A DNA stretch of 25,000 nt, taken from Dictyostelium firmibasis. Lineage: Eukaryota > Evosea > Eumycetozoa > Dictyosteliales > Dictyosteliaceae. Under the pieces are notes generated by a model. That model was given only the letters and a program-made list of their open reading frames with translations, was not told the DNA's origin and ran no database searches. The stretch covers positions 1-25,000 of the forward strand of contig JAVFKY010000011.1 in assembly GCA_036169595.1 (NCBI GenBank), read 5' to 3'. Each line of letters opens with the position of its first letter. Positions within the stretch are counted from its first letter, which is position 1. This document shows positions 1-10,608 of this stretch, piece by piece. The position numbers and the translations under genes were made by a program.

Positions 1-282
1 TTTAATTATTTTATAATATAAAATAAATTAATTAAATTATAATTTATATGTAAAAACATTGCTAATCGATAGGGTAATAAAATGATATATATATAATTAA
101 TTTATTCTATATTTTTAAAATACAAACATTTAAATTACTGTAACTTATATTAGCTCACCATATTAAATTTTTGAAATTTTTCTAAGTCTTTTTTTTTAAA
201 GGAATTTTTTATGGTTATATTGAAAATGAATGGTTTTAATTGTAAAAAACATTAGAATTGATAGTTATGACTTTTGTCAATA

Positions 283-314
283 GTGAGTATCGATCTCAGA
301 GGTCATTATAAAAA
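283..314. repeat. Dispersed GAGTATCGA...GAGGTCATTATAAAAA element (first copy)
   Basis: A ~32-bp element recurring at 591, 2497 (weaker), 2814, 3119 and 3957 in L, and at matching places in M and R. Degenerate relatives lie near 751, 3279, 3759 and 4133. In five of the six better copies a TTGCTCTTCCTACGAGT motif, in either orientation, follows after about 7-12 bp. Read on the other strand, the copies at 2814 and 3119 contain GGTTCGATACTC, close to a Pol III B box. Confidence 0.75.
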
Positions 315-322
315 CTTTTAAG

Positions 323-356
323 TTGCTCTTCCTACGAGTACTCGTAGGAAGAGCAA
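323..356. repeat. 34-bp perfect palindrome (L copy)
   Basis: Two head-to-head copies of TTGCTCTTCCTACGAGT with no spacer, centred between 339 and 340. All 17 bp of each arm match. The sequence could form a cruciform or bind a dimeric protein. Each arm is the same motif that recurs alone across the AT-rich spacer. Confidence 0.9.
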
Positions 357-834
357 GTTTGTTACCATATTTTATTTAGTAAAATATGTCGGTATTAATA
401 AAGTCACTATTGGTTATAGACATAAAATTTAATTCTCTATCGATTGAATATAGTTTTAGCTAACTAAATCATCATTTTGAAAATTAAAATTTCGTTTTTC
501 TCAAAATTACAGTTATCTAAAAATTGAATATTATTAATATGTTACTATGTATAAAAAGATGATAATTGATAGTTATGTCGTTTGTCCATAGCGAGTATCG
601 ATCCCAGAGGTCATTATAAAAACTCGAAAATTTTGAAGAAATGGGAAAATTTGATCCCTAGTATTGGAAAAATAATAATTTTATTTGTCGGTAGAGGGTA
701 TGTTACTATTGATAAAGGTATTAAAATTGCTAGTTATAAAAGTTTCTCATAGCAAGTACCTATCGTGGGGCTCATTTTAAAAAGTTATATTCACTCTTAC
801 TGGTGCCCCATAATATATGAGTTCCACAACATTA

Positions 835-1735
835 GGTTTTTATAATTTATTTCTATTTGTTACAAACTTCTAAGAAATATGTAATATCATATGAAGTGTA
901 TAAAAAAGTTTGTGTGTATCAAATAGGGGTTCATCATCATTAGATAGAGGTCGATTAGTCAAAATTTTTTTCTCATATAAATTTTTTGAAAAAACTGGAA
1001 AAACGCCCAAATCGACCATTTTTTTTAAAAAAAAAAAATCAATTTTTTAGAAAACCAATTTTTTATAATTTATTTATAATTACGACCCATTTCTAAGAAA
1101 TATTTAATATAATGTTTTAATTACAAAAAAGTTTGTCTGGTTCAATGAGGTGGTCATTATAATAAGTTAGAGGTTAATTAATATAAAAAATTTTCAATTT
1201 TTTTTCCCATATAAAAATTTTAAAAAAACTGGAAAAAACCCCAAATTGACCATTTTTTTTTTTTTTTTTTTAAAAAAAATTTAAATTTTTATAATTTATT
1301 TATATTTATTACCAGCTTCTAATAAATATGGTATTTAACATTTTATTTACTAAAAAGTTTGTCTGGTACGGTGAAATGGTCATCATAATGATATATGAGT
1401 CGATTAATATAATTTTTTTCCCATATAAAATTTTTCAAAAAACTGGAAAAAAAGCCCAAACCAACGATTTTTTTTTTTTTTTTTTTTTTTTTATAAAAAA
1501 AAAAAAAGTCAAGTTTTTATAGTTTGTTTGTATTTATAACACACTCATAATGAATATGTAATACATAATTATTTATATAAAAAAGTTTGTTTGACTCTAT
1601 TAGGTTCTAATCATCATTATATAATGGTCTATTAGTATTAATTTTTTTTCAAAATTTTTTTCTTCATATAAAAATTTTTCAAAAAAATTGGGAAAAAGGC
1701 CAAATCGACCATTTTTTTAAAAAAATTAAAATTTT
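835..1735 (+). repeat. Four diverged ~225-bp tandem repeats (L copy)
   Basis: Units start near 835, 1059, 1285 and 1512. Each runs: TTTTTATAATTTATTT, then a CTAAGAAATATGTAAT-like stretch, AAAAAAGTTTGT, a GGTCATCAT-like stretch, CCATATAAAATTTTTCAAAAAACTGG split by small changes, a C-rich spot and an ACCATTTTT end with A/T runs. Units are clearly related but well diverged, so the array is old. Single copies also occur at about 13211 and 14112. Confidence 0.85.
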
Positions 1736-2208
1736 AAATTACATCGAAAATCGATAACCGTTTCGTCCAATTATAGGTTATAGACATCTGTGATTACTAA
1801 AATCAAACTCCCATCGTAATAGAACGTAATTATAAAATTTTGATTTTTGATTAAGTTTAGGATTTTTTAAAATTTAAAATTTATTTTATGTACCTTAATG
1901 ACCTCTTGTAAATATAATTCATATATAAATATACGTCTAAATTCACTAGCAATCGATTTGTACCACTTTGGATTATTTATGGGCTAATTAAAAAAATTAA
2001 ATTTAAAATTACTTTTTTTTTGTATCCAAAATGGTTTTTTACCCGATTACATGTGGTAAGATGGCCTTCTAAGGTATCCAATCTACCATAGATAACATTA
2101 ATAGTATATTTGGAGTTATTTAAAAAAGTTTTCAATGTGTAGAATGTTAATTAAAAAAATATAGAGATTAAAACTTTTTTCTGAAATTTTTAAATTTTTT
2201 CATTAAAT
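1736..2208 (+). repeat. S module of the AT-rich spacer (L copy)
   Basis: Begins near ATCGAAAATCGATAAC and ends near TAGAGATTAAAACTTTT. It has diverged relatives at about 13436-13908 and 14338-14810, plus near-identical M and R copies (about 10136-10608 and 16517-16989). No gene is visible in it. It follows the 225-bp array and closes the 2.2-kb higher-order unit. Confidence 0.75.
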
Positions 2209-2635
2209 ATTGTTTCATAATTTTATAATTTAAAACGAACATTTATAATTATTATTTATATGTTAAAATATTACCCATCGACATTATAATAAAATGATAT
2301 ATTTATAATTAATTAATTATATAATTTTAAAATAAAAACATTTAAATTATTGTAACTTAATATTAACTCACCATAGTAAAATTTTGAAATTTTTCTAAGT
2401 CTTTTTTTTGAATGGTAAGTTTTTATGGTTACATTAAAAATAAATGGTTGTAATTTTAAAAAACCTTAAAATTAATAGTTATATCTTTTGTCAATAGTAA
2501 GTATCGAACTTTGGGCTCATATTGAAAATTTTAAGTTGCTCTTCCTACGAGTACCATATTAAATTTATTAAGTTGTAGTCATATTTTTTTGGGTAAATTA
2601 TATCGATAACAATTAAGTTATTATTGATTATAAAC

Positions 2636-3245
2636 ATAAAATTTAATTATCTATCGATTGGTGACATTTATAGCTAACTAAATAATCATTTTAAAAATTT
2701 AAATTTAAATTTCACTCATCTTGTAACCATTAAAAATTGAATAGTTTTATTTTTAAATAATAGGTCACTATTTATAAAAACTAAAAAACTGATAGTTATA
2801 CAGTTTGTACACAGTGAGTATCGAACCCAGAGGTCATTATAAAAATTAAAATTTAATTACTCGTAGGAAGAGCAAAATTGTAACCCAATTTTGTTTATTA
2901 AATTACATAGATAAACATTAGATTATTATTTATAATAATCATAAAATTTAATTATCTATCGATTGGTGACATTTATATCTAATTAAATAATCATTTTAAA
3001 AATTTAAATTTAAATTTCACTCACCTTGTAACCATTAAAAATTGAATAATTTTATTTATAAATAATAGGTCACTATTTATAAAAACTAAAAAACTGATAG
3101 TTATACAGTTTGTACACAGTGAGTATCGAACCCAGAGGTCATTATAAAAATTAAAATTTAATTACTCGTAGGAAGAGCAAAATTGTAACCCAATTTTGTT
3201 TATTAAATTACATAGATAAACATTAGATTATTATTTATAATAATC
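2636..3245 (+). repeat. Two tandem 305-bp repeats (L copy)
   Basis: 2636-2940 and 2941-3245, with about 20 bp of a third copy following. They differ at only a handful of bases, all in the first half. Each carries one GAGTATCGAACCCAGAGG element and one inverted TTGCTCTTCCTACGAGT motif (2858, 3163). The duplication is much younger than the 225-bp array. Confidence 0.92.
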
Positions 3246-3796
3246 ATAAAATTTAATTGTCTATCTATTAACGAAATTAGTATCAATCCATAGGCTCATT
3301 TCAAAAACTTTGGTAATGAGTAAAATTTTTTTTTTTTTTTTCTAAGTCAAAATAGAGATACATACAACTTTGATGTAAAAAAAAATTTTTTTTTAAAATG
3401 AAAATTAAAGATTTAATTATTGTCAAAATTAATTTTAAATATGTCAAAGTATAGGTTATCGATGTTTTTGAATCGAATAAAGGTTGTTTGGATAAATTTG
3501 GAGGTTATTTTGATATTTTATTGATGTTTTTTTTTCAAAAAAAAAAAGACGCAGTAATGGCTAAAAATGGTTTACCCCTTCGTTTGGTATTATAAAAATG
3601 TAATCTAAGAAAGTTATGATGAAATTAAAAAATTTTTTTTTTTCATATTAATTTTTTCAACTTTTAACCCTAAAAATATATCGATGGTAACTTCAAAATT
3701 CAATGACTACTATTGATAACTTACAGATAATCATTGGTTCTACACATTATTCTTAGTGATCATCGATCTGGCGACTTAATTTAATCAAAAAAAAAC
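3246..3796. other. AT-rich spacer without recognisable features (L copy)
   Basis: Long A/T runs, a degenerate AGTATCAATCC...CTCATTTCAAAAA element near 3279 and a GATCATCGATCTGG variant near 3759. No gene is visible. The same holds for the matching stretches in M (about 8546-9098) and R (about 18027-18579). Confidence 0.6.
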
Positions 3797-3854
3797 ACTC
3801 GTAGGAAGAGCAAAAATGAATTATAGGACTACTTGGTTGCTCTTCCTACGAGTA
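3797..3854. repeat. 17-bp inverted repeat with a 23-bp spacer (L copy)
   Basis: ACTCGTAGGAAGAGCAA at 3797-3813 and TTGCTCTTCCTACGAGT at 3837-3853 are perfect reverse complements, so the pair can form a 17-bp hairpin. It uses the same motif as the 34-bp palindrome but in the opposite, outward-in order. Confidence 0.9.
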
Positions 3855-4239
3855 AAATTAAATTTGTAAGAGCATTTTTTCGATTAAATTTTTAGGTTAG
3901 AAATACGTTTAAACACTTAAAAACCATTAAATCACGAGTTCTATCGATTGTTAATAGTGAGTATCGATCCCAGAGGTCATTATAAAAATTTGAAATTTTG
4001 CTCTTCCAACGAGAAATTAATATGTAAAATTTTAAAAATAAAAGAGGGTTTTTTTTCTTATTTCTCTGAATTTTCAAATGGTTACTATTAGTAATATTCA
4101 CGAAATTAGTAGTTCTATCTTTTGTTCTTAGCAAGTATCGAATTTGGACCGCATTTTAAAAACTTTTTTTTTACCATATAGTGAACCAAGTCGCTCGAAA
4201 CTATGTACTCGGCGACATCACCAAATACATATATATAGG
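3855..4239. other. AT-rich spacer before the GC-rich block (L copy)
   Basis: Holds one AGTATCGATCCCAGAGG element (from 3957) followed by a variant motif TTGCTCTTCCAACGAG at 3998, and a weaker AAGTATCGAATTTGG element near 4133. A short open frame on the minus strand here is AT-rich, has no recognisable product and recurs only because the block is duplicated. Matching stretches are 8103-8487 and 18638-19022. Confidence 0.6.
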
Positions 4240-4379
4240 GAGTAGTATTTTTAAAAATGAAAAAATTTTTCTAAGTTAAAAAATACCATATAAAAAAATT
4301 AGAAATTTTCTAAGTTAAAAATACCATACTAAAAATTGCTAATTTTTCTAAGTTAGAAGAATGCATATAAATACTACTC
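4240..4379. repeat. 140-bp segment bounded by 11-bp inverted ends (L copy)
   Basis: GAGTAGTATTT at 4240-4250 and AAATACTACTC at 4369-4379 are perfect inverted repeats. Between them lie three copies of a ~38-bp unit ending in TTTTCTAAGTTA (about 4266, 4305, 4344). It sits exactly at the switch from AT-rich to GC-rich spacer. It could be a small inverted-repeat element or a stem-loop boundary; no target-site duplication is obvious. Confidence 0.6.
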
Positions 4380-5345
4380 AGGAACGTTATTTTAATATGA
4401 GAATTACTCATTTGGGGACCAGGACCTAATGAGAGGCAAGTTGCCTTGGGGTCAGCCAATGGGTATAGGTGGTCAAGGAACGCCATTTGTATGTGATATA
4501 AGGGATGGGTTGGGAGGGGTAATGGGGTGTAAGCTAGCTGATCAACCATAATGCGTAGCTTACAGGTCCTGTGAAGCAAATTAATATGAGAGCCAGCCAG
4601 CCGACCGACTGGCAAAGGCCAAGGAACGCCATTTGTATGAGAGACAGCCGCCAATTGACGGGTTGGTGGCACTAGGGAACGCCATTTGTATGGGGTGCGC
4701 TCATAGCCGGCAGCTGCCAACCAGCCGGTCAGCGCATAGTAAGCAAGCGCTCTTGGAACGCCATTTGTATAGTGCTCAACGGCCAGCCAGAGGCCGAGGG
4801 GCAGCTAAGGGGTTGTTGCACAGCGTCAGCCAGAGGACTGTATTAGAGGGCAAGTCAGAGGCCAGAGGCGAGGAGTTGGTGGTAGCAGCCACCAAGGAAC
4901 GCAATTTATAATGTGTGGCATACACCAACCAGAGGTGGGACTCATTGGTTGGATAAAGCCAGCCCTCAGGCAAGGGATTGGCTGGGAGCTACATCAAGGA
5001 ACGCAATTCGTGATATGTAGCATGCACTCGCCAGGGGTAGGACTCCCCATTTGGGAAGGCAAAGGCCAGCCCTCAGGCAAGGGGCCGGCTGAGTGCAGAG
5101 GAACGCCATTTGTTAGTATGGAGCGCCGCCGCCGCCGCCGACCGACCAAGCCGACAGCCAGTGGCCAGCCAGCTGACTCAGACGAAGCACTGAGCCAGCC
5201 CCAAGGCAAGCGCTTGTCGCTTACAAAGTTGTTCAAGTCCTCTCATAGTAAAAGGCATGGCCAGCCCATGGACAACCCTATGTACATAGAGGGTTTGGGG
5301 GGCTGGCAGAGCGCAATTTGTATGCCAGCTATGAGACAGGACGTG
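4380..5345 (+). repeat. GC-rich block with spaced GGAACGCCATTTGTATG motifs (L copy, truncated)
   Basis: Nine copies of the motif or close variants, all in the same direction, at about 4380, 4476, 4622, 4675, 4754, 4895, 4997, 5099 and 5308. CCAGCC-rich sequence and a (GCC)n run near 5125 lie between them. Copies at 4895-5099 sit on imperfect ~102-bp units that share GCCAGCCCTCAGGCAAGGG. Open frames of 92-205 codons run through it but change freely at the junction, show no known domain and overlap each other on both strands. I treat the block as non-coding. Confidence 0.85.
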
Positions 5346-6996
5346 GGTGCACCGACTTTTTTGTCAGCTGATGCCCTTATATCCCCTCGTCCGTCGCCAT
5401 TTTTTGGAATCCGCATGCAAACCAGCCCTAGAGCTTGTCGCCTGCCATTTCCCACCATTTCTATTGAAAAAAAAGGAATCGCAGAAAATCACCTCACGGC
5501 AATAGGCTGGCCTTTTTTTTTTTTGTAGCACAGGTTTTTTAGGCGCTTGCTACGTCCATGGTCGCATCCCATCGTCTAGCCAGCAGGTGACAGGACGATG
5601 GGCAGGTATGGTATTCGTGGGATGATTTCGCTGCTGCAGGTGGTCAATAAAGCTCACCATGCCGTCGCTAGCCAGTCCACAGGTTGTTTTGGTGGTATCA
5701 ATATGTGAGGGTTTCCGCGGGCTAATCCACGGGGTTAGACTCGACTGATACAAGCACCGGTTGTCTGCCAAAAAGGTCGGAAGAGCAGGTCGGATACTGC
5801 CGTTAGACAGTGCCCCACCAGGTGACGCTAGGCGCCACATGAGCCATACGATGCATACGCATCGATGTAGCAGCTTGCAGCTGTCAGTCGCCTGCTGGCT
5901 TCTTTCAGTTGCATCTGCTTGCTCACTCTTCTTGTATATGTATTTGGGGTCAGCACCGAGCTCAATGGCTAAGTTCCAAACCCACATACTATGTGACTTA
6001 GAAATTTTTTGCTCAAAAAATTTTGAAAAAACTCCCCCCTTCCTTTGGATTTAGGCGATAACTTAGAAAAATTTGCCAATTTTACTATGGGTTATCTAAC
6101 TTAGAAAAATTTGACCCCAAGTCATACGCAGTGTATGACTTAGAGAAATTCCAAATTTTCCTAGTGTTAGACTGGCGTCCACAGCTGGTCGGCAATCTAC
6201 CAAGCCTCAATACCGGGATGTTGGCGGGCATCCATGAGTAGCGGTCCCTTTGCCTCACGCCACCTGGCTCGAGGACATATCTCACTTCAATCAGGACCAC
6301 ATATAATCACTCGCCCATTGGCGTAATGGCCAAGTGACAATGTGATCACATCACCAAAAGAAAAGCCAATATGAATGGACGGCGCCGCCAACTCTTTCTG
6401 GCAGCACCCCACACTAGCTCACTGGCTTATCCACAATCCTTGCAGCTCCTTGCTGTCCTACGTATCTCCACATAACTAGCTATACGCGGTGCAGCAGATC
6501 GCCAATCATATCATGTGGCAGAGGCCAGCGGCTCGAAAAGGACGATATAAACTTCGAGGTATGGCTTGACCCATGCCAAGCTGACCGGTCATCCATTGGG
6601 GGTCGCCAATCAGTCGCTTATGTGCCTTGAACAACCATCGAAGGGCTCAAATTGCGTTCATCTATCTAGCGCTAAGGGCCTGGTGAACCCTTGCTAGTGC
6701 CCCTCTATGCGACTGGCTGGCAGCATATTTGTCCTTTTTGGTGAGGATAGTGGCGGCAGCCGGCCATCTTAGGGGGCTGCCTCACTACGCCCTTCACCAT
6801 TTCCAGCCACTAACACCCCCAAACAGAGCTCTCTTGGTGGTAATGGCTGGGGTCTGACCGCAGCTGGCTATGAGCCTTACACTTGACTCTAAACAATTAT
6901 ATGGGGGACGCCCGCTGCCCGCATCATAGACACAGGCGACAAGCGCTTGGGTGACCTCACGCCACAGCCAAGAATGTGTGCGTGATATGGTATGGC
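5346..6996 (-). repeat. Loop of the L/M inverted repeat: inverted copy of 20129-21779
   Basis: Exact-looking reverse complement of the rDNA-proximal spacer, starting at its base 21779. The adjoining 18S gene is absent: in its place the sequence turns into L. Any promoter elements within 20129-21779 are therefore present here without a following rRNA gene. Confidence 0.88.
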
Positions 6997-7962
6997 CACG
7001 TCCTGTCTCATAGCTGGCATACAAATTGCGCTCTGCCAGCCCCCCAAACCCTCTATGTACATAGGGTTGTCCATGGGCTGGCCATGCCTTTTACTATGAG
7101 AGGACTTGAACAACTTTGTAAGCGACAAGCGCTTGCCTTGGGGCTGGCTCAGTGCTTCGTCTGAGTCAGCTGGCTGGCCACTGGCTGTCGGCTTGGTCGG
7201 TCGGCGGCGGCGGCGGCGCTCCATACTAACAAATGGCGTTCCTCTGCACTCAGCCGGCCCCTTGCCTGAGGGCTGGCCTTTGCCTTCCCAAATGGGGAGT
7301 CCTACCCCTGGCGAGTGCATGCTACATATCACGAATTGCGTTCCTTGATGTAGCTCCCAGCCAATCCCTTGCCTGAGGGCTGGCTTTATCCAACCAATGA
7401 GTCCCACCTCTGGTTGGTGTATGCCACACATTATAAATTGCGTTCCTTGGTGGCTGCTACCACCAACTCCTCGCCTCTGGCCTCTGACTTGCCCTCTAAT
7501 ACAGTCCTCTGGCTGACGCTGTGCAACAACCCCTTAGCTGCCCCTCGGCCTCTGGCTGGCCGTTGAGCACTATACAAATGGCGTTCCAAGAGCGCTTGCT
7601 TACTATGCGCTGACCGGCTGGTTGGCAGCTGCCGGCTATGAGCGCACCCCATACAAATGGCGTTCCCTAGTGCCACCAACCCGTCAATTGGCGGCTGTCT
7701 CTCATACAAATGGCGTTCCTTGGCCTTTGCCAGTCGGTCGGCTGGCTGGCTCTCATATTAATTTGCTTCACAGGACCTGTAAGCTACGCATTATGGTTGA
7801 TCAGCTAGCTTACACCCCATTACCCCTCCCAACCCATCCCTTATATCACATACAAATGGCGTTCCTTGACCACCTATACCCATTGGCTGACCCCAAGGCA
7901 ACTTGCCTCTCATTAGGTCCTGGTCCCCAAATGAGTAATTCTCATATTAAAATAACGTTCCT
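6997..7962 (-). repeat. GC-rich block with spaced GGAACGCCATTTGTATG motifs (M copy)
   Basis: Reverse complement of the L block, so the motif reads CATACAAATGGCGTTCC on the plus strand. Together with the L block and the 1651-bp loop it makes a continuous 3.6-kb GC-rich island in the middle of AT-rich spacer. Confidence 0.85.
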
Positions 7963-8102
7963 GAGTAGTATTTATATGCATTCTTCTAACTTAGAAAAAT
8001 TAGCAATTTTTAGTATGGTATTTTTAACTTAGAAAATTTCTAATTTTTTTATATGGTATTTTTTAACTTAGAAAAATTTTTTCATTTTTAAAAATACTAC
8101 TC
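7963..8102. repeat. 140-bp segment bounded by 11-bp inverted ends (M copy)
   Basis: Inverted counterpart of 4240-4379 at the matching compositional border. Confidence 0.6.
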
Positions 8103-8487
8103 CCTATATATATGTATTTGGTGATGTCGCCGAGTACATAGTTTCGAGCGACTTGGTTCACTATATGGTAAAAAAAAAGTTTTTAAAATGCGGTCCAAAT
8201 TCGATACTTGCTAAGAACAAAAGATAGAACTACTAATTTCGTGAATATTACTAATAGTAACCATTTGAAAATTCAGAGAAATAAGAAAAAAAACCCTCTT
8301 TTATTTTTAAAATTTTACATATTAATTTCTCGTTGGAAGAGCAAAATTTCAAATTTTTATAATGACCTCTGGGATCGATACTCACTATTAACAATCGATA
8401 GAACTCGTGATTTAATGGTTTTTAAGTGTTTAAACGTATTTCTAACCTAAAAATTTAATCGAAAAAATGCTCTTACAAATTTAATTT

Positions 8488-8545
8488 TACTCGTAGGAAG
8501 AGCAACCAAGTAGTCCTATAATTCATTTTTGCTCTTCCTACGAGT
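8488..8545. repeat. 17-bp inverted repeat with a 23-bp spacer (M copy)
   Basis: Inverted counterpart of 3797-3854, with both arms intact. Confidence 0.9.
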
Positions 8546-9098
8546 GTTTTTTTTTGATTAAATTAAGTCGCCAGATCGATGATCACTAAGAATAATGTGT
8601 AGAACCAATGATTATCTGTAAGTTATCAATAGTAGTCATTGAATTTTGAAGTTACCATCGATATATTTTTAGGGTTAAAAGTTGAAAAAATTAATATGAA
8701 AAAAAAAAATTTTTTAATTTCATCATAACTTTCTTAGATTACATTTTTATAATACCAAACGAAGGGGTAAACCATTTTTAGCCATTACTGCGTCTTTTTT
8801 TTTTTGAAAAAAAAACATCAATAAAATATCAAAATAACCTCCAAATTTATCCAAACAACCTTTATTCGATTCAAAAACATCGATAACCTATACTTTGACA
8901 TATTTAAAATTAATTTTGACAATAATTAAATCTTTAATTTTCATTTTAAAAAAAAATTTTTTTTTACATCAAAGTTGTATGTATCTCTATTTTGACTTAG
9001 AAAAAAAAAAAAAAAAAATTTTACTCATTACCAAAGTTTTTGAAATGAGCCTATGGATTGATACTAATTTCGTTAATAGATAGACAATTAAATTTTAT

Positions 9099-9708
9099 GA
9101 TTATTATAAATAATAATCTAATGTTTATCTATGTAATTTAATAAACAAAATTGGGTTACAATTTTGCTCTTCCTACGAGTAATTAAATTTTAATTTTTAT
9201 AATGACCTCTGGGTTCGATACTCACTGTGTACAAACTGTATAACTATCAGTTTTTTAGTTTTTATAAATAGTGACCTATTATTTATAAATAAAATTATTC
9301 AATTTTTAATGGTTACAAGGTGAGTGAAATTTAAATTTAAATTTTTAAAATGATTATTTAATTAGATATAAATGTCACCAATCGATAGATAATTAAATTT
9401 TATGATTATTATAAATAATAATCTAATGTTTATCTATGTAATTTAATAAACAAAATTGGGTTACAATTTTGCTCTTCCTACGAGTAATTAAATTTTAATT
9501 TTTATAATGACCTCTGGGTTCGATACTCACTGTGTACAAACTGTATAACTATCAGTTTTTTAGTTTTTATAAATAGTGACCTATTATTTAAAAATAAAAC
9601 TATTCAATTTTTAATGGTTACAAGATGAGTGAAATTTAAATTTAAATTTTTAAAATGATTATTTAGTTAGCTATAAATGTCACCAATCGATAGATAATTA
9701 AATTTTAT
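9099..9708 (-). repeat. Two tandem 305-bp repeats (M copy)
   Basis: Inverted counterpart of 2636-3245 with the same internal differences between its two units. Confidence 0.92.
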
Positions 9709-10608
9709 GTTTATAATCAATAATAACTTAATTGTTATCGATATAATTTACCCAAAAAAATATGACTACAACTTAATAAATTTAATATGGTACTCGTAGG
9801 AAGAGCAACTTAAAATTTTCAATATGAGCCCAAAGTTCGATACTTACTATTGACAAAAGATATAACTATTAATTTTAAGGTTTTTTAAAATTACAACCAT
9901 TTATTTTTAATGTAACCATAAAAACTTACCATTCAAAAAAAAGACTTAGAAAAATTTCAAAATTTTACTATGGTGAGTTAATATTAAGTTACAATAATTT
10001 AAATGTTTTTATTTTAAAATTATATAATTAATTAATTATAAATATATCATTTTATTATAATGTCGATGGGTAATATTTTAACATATAAATAATAATTATA
10101 AATGTTCGTTTTAAATTATAAAATTATGAAACAATATTTAATGAAAAAATTTAAAAATTTCAGAAAAAAGTTTTAATCTCTATATTTTTTTAATTAACAT
10201 TCTACACATTGAAAACTTTTTTAAATAACTCCAAATATACTATTAATGTTATCTATGGTAGATTGGATACCTTAGAAGGCCATCTTACCACATGTAATCG
10301 GGTAAAAAACCATTTTGGATACAAAAAAAAAGTAATTTTAAATTTAATTTTTTTAATTAGCCCATAAATAATCCAAAGTGGTACAAATCGATTGCTAGTG
10401 AATTTAGACGTATATTTATATATGAATTATATTTACAAGAGGTCATTAAGGTACATAAAATAAATTTTAAATTTTAAAAAATCCTAAACTTAATCAAAAA
10501 TCAAAATTTTATAATTACGTTCTATTACGATGGGAGTTTGATTTTAGTAATCACAGATGTCTATAACCTATAATTGGACGAAACGGTTATCGATTTTCGA
10601 TGTAATTT

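Larger units (their letters stand above)
1..5345 (+). repeat. Spacer block L: truncated direct copy of R
   Basis: Same orientation and order as 14816-20128. It ends abruptly after GACAGGACGTG, where R continues with GCCATACC but this copy switches to the inverse of 21779. The left end is cut by the window, so homology may extend further. It differs from R mainly in poly-T lengths near 1470-1508 (34 bp longer here) and 3326-3341 (2 bp shorter here). Confidence 0.93.

Noticed and set aside
835-1735. CRISPR-like array
   Set aside because: Units of ~225 bp are diverged head-to-tail repeats with no short constant repeat or unique spacers, in a eukaryotic rDNA setting.
3892-4134. 80-codon frame on the minus strand, repeated at 8208 and 18675
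   Set aside because: It recurs only because the spacer block is triplicated. It is AT-rich, Lys/Asn/Phe-rich and spans the dispersed GAGTATCGA element.
4911-5528. 205-codon open frame in the GC-rich block, and overlapping frames of 92-180 codons on both strands
   Set aside because: The frame crosses the L/M junction, so its end differs from its twin copies in M and R. It has no known domain, overlaps equally long frames on the other strand and is rich in Arg and Pro from GCC/CCAGCC repeats. This is composition, not a gene.
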